Notes under the pieces: model-generated
The model's input: only the letters and a program-made list of their open reading frames with translations
What the model was told of the DNA's origin: nothing
Database searches by the model: none
Shown: piece after piece, positions 58,787 to 64,000 of the stretch
Position numbering within the stretch: position 1 is the first letter of the stretch
How the letters are laid out: the number at the start of each line of letters is the position of its first letter
From: Gonapodya prolifera JEL478
Lineage: Eukaryota; Monoblepharomycota; Monoblepharidomycetes; Monoblepharidales; Gonapodyaceae
DNA: 64,000 nt
Reading direction: 5' to 3'
Assembly: GCA_001574975.1 (NCBI GenBank)
Contig: KQ965847.1
Location: 62,001-126,000, forward strand
Position numbers and translations under genes: made by a program

Positions 58787-61700
58787 TTACCACAAGGGTG
58801 GCATAGAAGCCGACGTCGCCGCGGATTGACTGATCAAGGATGGATGCCCGTATCCATTCACGCCTGGGTATCCCATTTGAGATGAGTACGATGAAGAGCT
58901 GTGGACTCCTGTCGTCAATCCGGGAAACCTCGGAGGTGGTGAAGGTGCACGCGCTGATCCCGACAACGGCCTCGGAGGCAGTGAGGCATACGTATAAGGG
59001 TTAGAGGAAGATCGGATATAGCCATTTTCCTGAAGTCTATCGTTGTAGTCCATAACAGACGTCATTCCGCTTTGTTGCTCAAATGAGTGAGTCCGGGCAT
59101 CTGGAATGTAGTCGCTCATTGGTTGCGACTCGAACGCCGGAGCAACTAAGGGGCCGACATTCCTCAACGTGGCGCTTATTCTATCGTATGGATGTCCCAC
59201 GGTGTGGTGAAGGGTAGTACGGCCGTTTCTCACAGGGCCAAAGGACGTCATAGGGTCTGCGGTGTCAGAATAGTTCGTGTTTCCTGGTACTGGCGCTCGC
59301 ATAGATCCAGATACGTTGTGAGTATAATCCACAGAAGGTTGAGAAGGTTGAGAAGGTTGAGCAAATGTGTTTGGCCTGTGCGGACCAGGCTGGGTGTTAT
59401 GGAGAATTGCTTGCGACCCAGGGCGTGGGTACTCGTTTTGAGAAGCTAATGCTGGTGGTGTAGGTGGCGCAGTTTGCATTTGCAATGCATTCGGTGTAAC
59501 GCTTGGAAGGGTGTTCTGCACCAACTGCGGGCCAAAAGTTGGAGTCGCATCCAGTCTGTGTTGCAGAGAAGCAGCTGGTTGCCTGGATGTCACATATTGA
59601 GGTTCTGGCGGCACTGTCGCAGCAAGCATTGACGCTCCTGCAGAGAGTGTGCGGAAATGGTCTGCCGGTGCTGAAATCAATCTCGAGTCTCTGTATACGC
59701 CAGAGTCGATCGATGTCGCTCCTCCAGCAAAAGTGGATGGCCGACCTGATTCCGATGGGATACTCGTACCTCCTTCAACAAGGCTACTCGAGCTGGGCCT
59801 ATATAGTGATGGGAACCAGTTTGAAGTTGAAGCAGTCGGAGCGGTCCCACCAGTCGGGAACTCGAACTGAGGTGATCGGGGAAGATCTTGCGCAGAGGAA
59901 GCCATTTGCGCAGAAGACCCCAAGTACGCTCCTGTGTGGTCGTTTGCTGAGACATGTCGATAGCGATTGGAGGGATCAGAGGAGCTGTTGGAGTGGAAAC
60001 CGTTGTTGGGAATGTCGTTGGCGTTGTTGATATCGATTGATAGAGAGGAATGCGATGTCACTGAGGGATTCGTTATATGGCTGTTCAATGCAGAGGGTTG
60101 TGTAAGTACACAATTAAATTTCAATGACTCGAGGAGCCAAAAATCGCACCTTGCTTGGTGAACGGCAGGATAGTGACGATCGAACGAGCCTTCGGCCAGG
60201 TTCTGGGCGCCAACGGACGTGATACGGTTCGAGAACGATTCAGGTAGGGTTTCCATCATGCGAGTTGGCATTGCATGTCCAGACTCGGCAGGATATGCTC
60301 GATTCATTTGCTGACTGAAGCCGGCAACACTACTGAACGGTCCAGCTTTGAATTCATCTTGGGCCAGTGTAATGGGTAGTTGAGTAGAAGGTACACCACT
60401 AATTGTGGGAGCAGAACCTGGGCGTGTGATGTTATGCTGCCCGTGGTCCTGCACAGGTATTCTGCCGATCTCGTCCCCTGCTGTATTCCGCAATCCGTTT
60501 TGGCTTCTCCAGTATAATTCAGTAGGAATTTCTATCCCGGTCACTGAAGTAGAGACTGCTGGCTCTGTGATTAGTGATGATACTGGTCCTCTATTTATGG
60601 CAGTACCACTGGTCGAAGTCTAAGGAGATGGGCCGGGGGACACCACACAGCGTTACATCACGTTACAGCGTTCCTTGGAAGTGGATTAAACACGTACCAA
60701 ACTGTATAGACCAGATATCTTTGAGTCCTGTGTTTGTCGAGAAGTGATCTTCTCCGTCAGAGACGTTGCTTGATCGGGTCGAGATGCTTGTTCCCCAACC
60801 GACCTGGATTCCCAGCCACCACTCTGGGGTCCTATCGCTTGTCTAATAGAGCTTTGCGCCCCGGCTGACAAAGGCGGTATCACAGCAGAGTTGACGCGTA
60901 GATTTTGAAGGGTTTCGGCGCCCAGTTGACGGTATCCCGCAGGAACAGACGGGGGCGCCAGAGAAACACCTAAGCCCCTGGATGGAGGAGCCGTTTCGGG
61001 AAGAGTCGTGCGAGCAACAGGTCCGGCGTGCTGATCCCTCATCGGCCATGATTCACGAAGTTCTTGGTTGTTGGGATTAAATCGAGGTTCCGGGACTCCG
61101 GGCGACGGGTCGCGTAGATTTTGGACAGAGCGGGTGATGATGTTCGGTGAGGGGCCGCTTCTGACGTTGGGTACTGGGGCTCCTGGTGCGGAGTCACCCA
61201 TTCCCAGTGTACCGCTTGACCTTCTGTCGACGATAAGCTCATTCTCGGAGACTCCACTCCAAGCAGGGAGGGTGATTTGGTTCTCTGACGTGGGAGGTAG
61301 AGGCGGTAGTGCATTTGTTCCAATGCCGTCGCGCGTTTCTGCGTCGGGTGATGCAGACGGCCCGCTAGTTGATCGGCGCTCTTCGGCAACTCGAATGTGT
61401 TCTGCCACGTGCTGATGCCAAAATTGAAGTCGCTGTGAAACGAAACATGAGCATTTCATGAGAAGGCAGGAAAAAAGGGTTCTGATTTCACTCACGTCGC
61501 TCGGAAGATTGTTCAGGTTCGTCATTCCGTTCTTTTTACGCTGGTTTTGAAACCACGAGTTGACTTGCTTGTAGGTGAGACCTGTCGCTCGAGCAAGCTC
61601 TTCCTTTTCAGGCTGAGAGGGAAAGGGGTTCACTGAGAAGAAGTCTGCGAGAACGATGACCTGGGAGTGTTCTTTGCGAGTCGCTCGTGCTGTTTACAGT

Positions 61701-62165
61701 GAAGTTATGAGCGAGAAGTAGAGACAGGGTTCAGGGTAAGTCGAACCTTGGCCTTCGTCTCTGCGACGGCGAGCGCTGAACCACCTACGAAGATCATCAG
61801 TGGACTCGTTTGGAGAAGTAGTAAGCGAGACCATCTCACCTTCCAATGTTCTGGGGGCTAACGTGAAGCTCCAGAGCAAGCTGCATTTTGACGGCGGATG
61901 CAGGGGTGGGATTTTGAAGGTACTGCACTTCAAGAGCTTCCTCTTCAGTCAAGAAGAGAGAGGTGTTAGTTGAAAGCACCCCAAGTTCAATCACTGCATG
62001 AAAATGCGCACCTTCGGTCGGCCCTGTTTTATCAGTGTGAGAGTGAGAGCGTCCGTTCGTCCGAGAGGTACAATTCGCAGTGCTAGAACACGTTGTGCAA
62101 ACTTCATCAGCGAATCAGGCTCACCAATAGACCTCCAATTATGCAGTGCATTGCTAGATGCCATG
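58787..62165 (-). CDS. Double-homeodomain transcription factor
   Basis: The start is ATG at 62165 (MASSNALHNWRSI). Homeodomain 1 is encoded by a GRPK exon, 61940-61840 and 61784-61747: EALEVQYLQNPTPASAVKMQ, LALELHVSPQNIGR, WFSARRRRDEGQ. The intron falls just before the Trp, as in many homeobox genes. Homeodomain 2 starts at once in exon 61689-61496: RKEHSQVIVLADFF, NPFPSQPEKEELARATGLTY, KQVNSWFQNQRKKN. Domain 2 has the canonical W-F-x-N-x-R. Domain 1 has Ala instead of invariant Asn51. The C-terminal ~900 residues are Ser/Pro/Gln/Thr-rich, likely an activation region, with a QPSQPSQPS repeat (~59340). Two introns (~61495-61433 and ~60149-60081) are multiples of three without stops, so retention would keep the frame. 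The donor after EGQ is an unusual GTTCGA. Fungal relatives with one homeodomain regulate mating or development. Confidence 0.75.
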
Positions 62166-62760
62166 GTCGACGGTCGGCTCGCACCCTTCCGTCGGAAGCG
62201 ACCAGAAAGCAGCTCGACTGCTCAGGATGAATGAATTCGATTCTGCAGGAATAGAGTTTACCATTAGAACGGCGCAATTTCGAAAGCAGTCAATGACCTC
62301 TCTTCATCACCGGGTTGGCAAGGATAGAGAACTACGGTGGGCCCTCACGTACCGCGACAACACTATCGAGCAAGGCTCGGTCCGACAAGAGCCTCAATCA
62401 GTCACAGAAGACGTCTCGGCGGAAGCTCCTTATCGCGCTGAGTGTCGTCCAACCGGAACTCTCGAAGGGGTGTCCGCACTGTTTGATGTTGACGGCGGCA
62501 AGTCGAACTCGTTCCGCGGAGCCTCCAATCACAGGCCAGGCGAATCCAGCGATGTTCAGTTGATGTTAGTGTGCAGACGACGCACGTGGAAGTGGGATAT
62601 TGCTCTTTCGAGACGGCGGAATGTCCGAGCGCTCCACGGTCTATGGTGGGCGGGGACAACACCACAGAGGTGCTTTGAGGTCCAGGTTACCTTTTTTTTG
62701 TTTCACCACCCGAGTTCAAAATACATATTTGCCATTCGCCAGCGACGATGTCTCTCATAA
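62158..62760 (+). CDS. Doubtful open frame upstream of the homeobox gene
   Basis: An ATG-started frame of 200 codons overlaps the first codons of the divergent homeobox gene by eight bases. The product (MPWSTVGSHPSVGSDQKAAR...) is Arg/Ser-rich and shows no domain, signal or repeat. An embedded poly-T at ~62692 falls inside it. It is more likely a chance frame in the shared upstream region. I list it because it is the longest uninterrupted frame in this 1.1-kb gap. Confidence 0.12.
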   Translation: MPWSTVGSHPSVGSDQKAARLLRMNEFDSAGIEFTIRTAQFRKQSMTSLHHRVGKDRELRWALTYRDNTIEQGSVRQEPQSVTEDVSAEAPYRAECRPTGTLEGVSALFDVDGGKSNSFRGASNHRPGESSDVQLMLVCRRRTWKWDIALSRRRNVRALHGLWWAGTTPQRCFEVQVTFFLFHHPSSKYIFAIRQRRCLS

Positions 62761-63294
62761 GTGCCTTCTCTCGTATTAGGCTCTCGTGAAGAGTATTTTC
62801 GGTGCATCTCCCACTCAAATTCGCCATACAAAGGGCCTATAACGTAACGAAAGGGTCAACGGGACACCTCAGATTCATAAGAAAAGACTAACTAAGACTG
62901 CGCTGCATCAAGGTAGCAGATATGCGCGTAAGAGTTGAAATAACTTGGAGGACGCTTCCATGATCGAGGACTTCGGGTGCGCCACACTTGAATTAGATCA
63001 CGCGGAGGTGAGCTGCTCACTCCGTTGCACGCCGGTCGCGGAATTACTTCCAAGAATTCAGAAATTGATAATAACATCACAGTTTTGGTTTGGGGAGGGG
63101 TCGGTCCAACTTTGGTGGCTTGCCGAATAAGGAAATATTGCCTCACCTGGGATTTGCTGACCGTTGACACAATACGCTCGATCCCCCGCAAGAAAACCGC
63201 AATAAGTGGGTTACAAAGGGGTAAGGCGGAGGTGCTTCGGGTTACGATCGCGAAGACACCTTGACAAAAGACGCAGGAAAACGTTTATTCATGA
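62166..63294. other. Intergenic region between homeobox and deoxyhypusine synthase genes
   Basis: Apart from the doubtful frame at 62158-62760, I see only short open frames (for example 62892-63191 minus). The 5' region of the homeobox gene and the 3' end of the deoxyhypusine synthase gene meet here. Confidence 0.35.
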
Positions 63295-64000
63295 TCAATG
63301 AGAGCGCGGCGACTTCTCTTTACTATTTTCCCAATGTCTCTTCGCCCATGTAGCACCAACTAGTATAGGAAACGCCAGACTCGCTTCACACCACACCTTG
63401 ACTGCCTCGACCCCACTCCTCACTTTCCCCCAGCTCACTGCCTCGTCGGGGCTTGCACCTGCATCGCTCCCGTCGTGATGCATGGCGGTATTCATGAGGA
63501 CACAATGTTCGGCGCCGTTCCGCATCATGCAGGCGTTGAGCGTGTGGTGTTTCGCAACGCCGCCTCCCAAAATCACACAGCCGACCCGATGCGACCATAC
63601 CGATAGCTCGTTAATCGCACGCACGTCACGTACAAGGTCCACCGTGAGGGGGGGCGAGTGTTTGTAGGAGTGGAGATAGAGCATGTCACCGAGACTGCCG
63701 TCTGTTAGTGCTGGGCAGAAGACTGGGATGTTGTTCTTTGTTGGAAAAGGACGTACATTGATACATTGTTGAGCCAGGATGGTGTGAGAGAATGAATGCC
63801 CCGTGACATACCTTCCATGCCCAATAATAAACGGAGTTGGGATCATTGATCTCCCGACCTAACCGGTTTATGAGCTTTGACGGAGTCCACACTACACCCT
63901 ATTCAATTTCATCCGCGGAGTCCAGTATGGGGTACAGAAATACGACAGTTAGTTACCCTTTTGAAACACAACTGCTCGCCGAGAACAAGGGACTCACATC
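63295..64000 (-). CDS. DYS1: Deoxyhypusine synthase, 5' end outside the window
   Basis: The visible C-terminal half is unmistakable: [20 protein letters not shown], then YYWAWK, an intron (~63840-63755), [60 protein letters not shown] and [13 protein letters not shown]. The Lys in SWGK is the catalytic residue that carries the aminobutyl group from spermidine to eIF5A. LTDGSLGD and [10 protein letters not shown] are NAD-binding loops. The cytosolic enzyme makes the first step of hypusine synthesis. N-T-A-M-H-H-D replaces the usual N-T-A-Q-E-F-D, a local divergence. At the edge, GGTGTAGTGTGG (coding GVVWTPSK) is preceded by a TAG that I read as the acceptor of another intron, whose GTGAGT donor lies at ~63996. 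The sequence [12 protein letters not shown] just before that TAG resembles exon sequence, so the boundary is uncertain. Confidence 0.88.

Overview
The window is nuclear DNA from a fungus. Most protein genes are split by short introns (about 55-90 bases) with GTGAGT- or GTAAGT-like donors and CAG/TAG acceptors. The gene content is fungal: Zn2Cys6 and C2H2 regulators, a GT71 Mnn1-type mannosyltransferase, an OCH1-like GT32, an FMP27-type lipid-transfer protein, an MFS drug-transporter family and a C-4 methylsterol oxidase. A receptor-like protein with an extracellular sensor, a membrane helix and a HAMP-like linker, F-box proteins and a RADX-like protein suggest an early-diverging zoosporic (chytrid-like) lineage. 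That placement is inference. No rRNA, tRNA or CRISPR array was recognised.

Layout. 1-9.1 kb: a 5'-cut zinc-finger-like gene (+); an unknown 611-residue protein (-) whose C-terminal domain recurs as a broken copy at 5.5-5.9 kb; a DUF1648-like membrane protein (-); an F-box gene (-); a degenerate receptor-like gene (-). 9.1-18.1 kb, very GC-rich: a Zn2Cys6 factor (-), a C2H2 factor (+) and a nine-exon sterol oxidase (+). 18.1-25.5 kb: a decayed tandem duplication of an MFS transporter (-). 26.3-34.2 kb: four glycosyltransferases, namely a GT71 (+), a GT1-like protein (-), a GT32 (-) and a second GT1-like paralogue (+). They look like a local set for building mannose-rich or surface glycans in the Golgi. 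34.3-43.0 kb: a giant FMP27/BLTP2-type gene (+) whose first 3 kb is GC-rich and almost intron-free, while its last 5.6 kb is AT-rich and cut by many introns.

43-51.4 kb is an AT-rich, gene-poor island. It holds a PIF/Harbinger DNA transposon (46301-49710) with its Myb-like and transposase genes, and three ~240-bp LTR-like repeats. From 51.5 kb the DNA is GC-rich and gene-dense again: PUS3/DEG1 tRNA pseudouridine synthase, the complex I subunit NDUFA5, a RADX-like ssDNA-binding protein, a convergent gene with two abutting homeodomains, and the 3' part of deoxyhypusine synthase running off the right edge.

The observations I would look at first are the RADX-like gene in a fungus, the double-homeodomain protein whose first domain lacks the invariant Asn, the composition boundary inside the FMP27-type gene, and the Harbinger transposase with Lys where the catalytic Glu is expected. 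Exon limits were worked out by eye from frame and splice motifs. Where reading phases close exactly I give them; elsewhere they are marked approximate.
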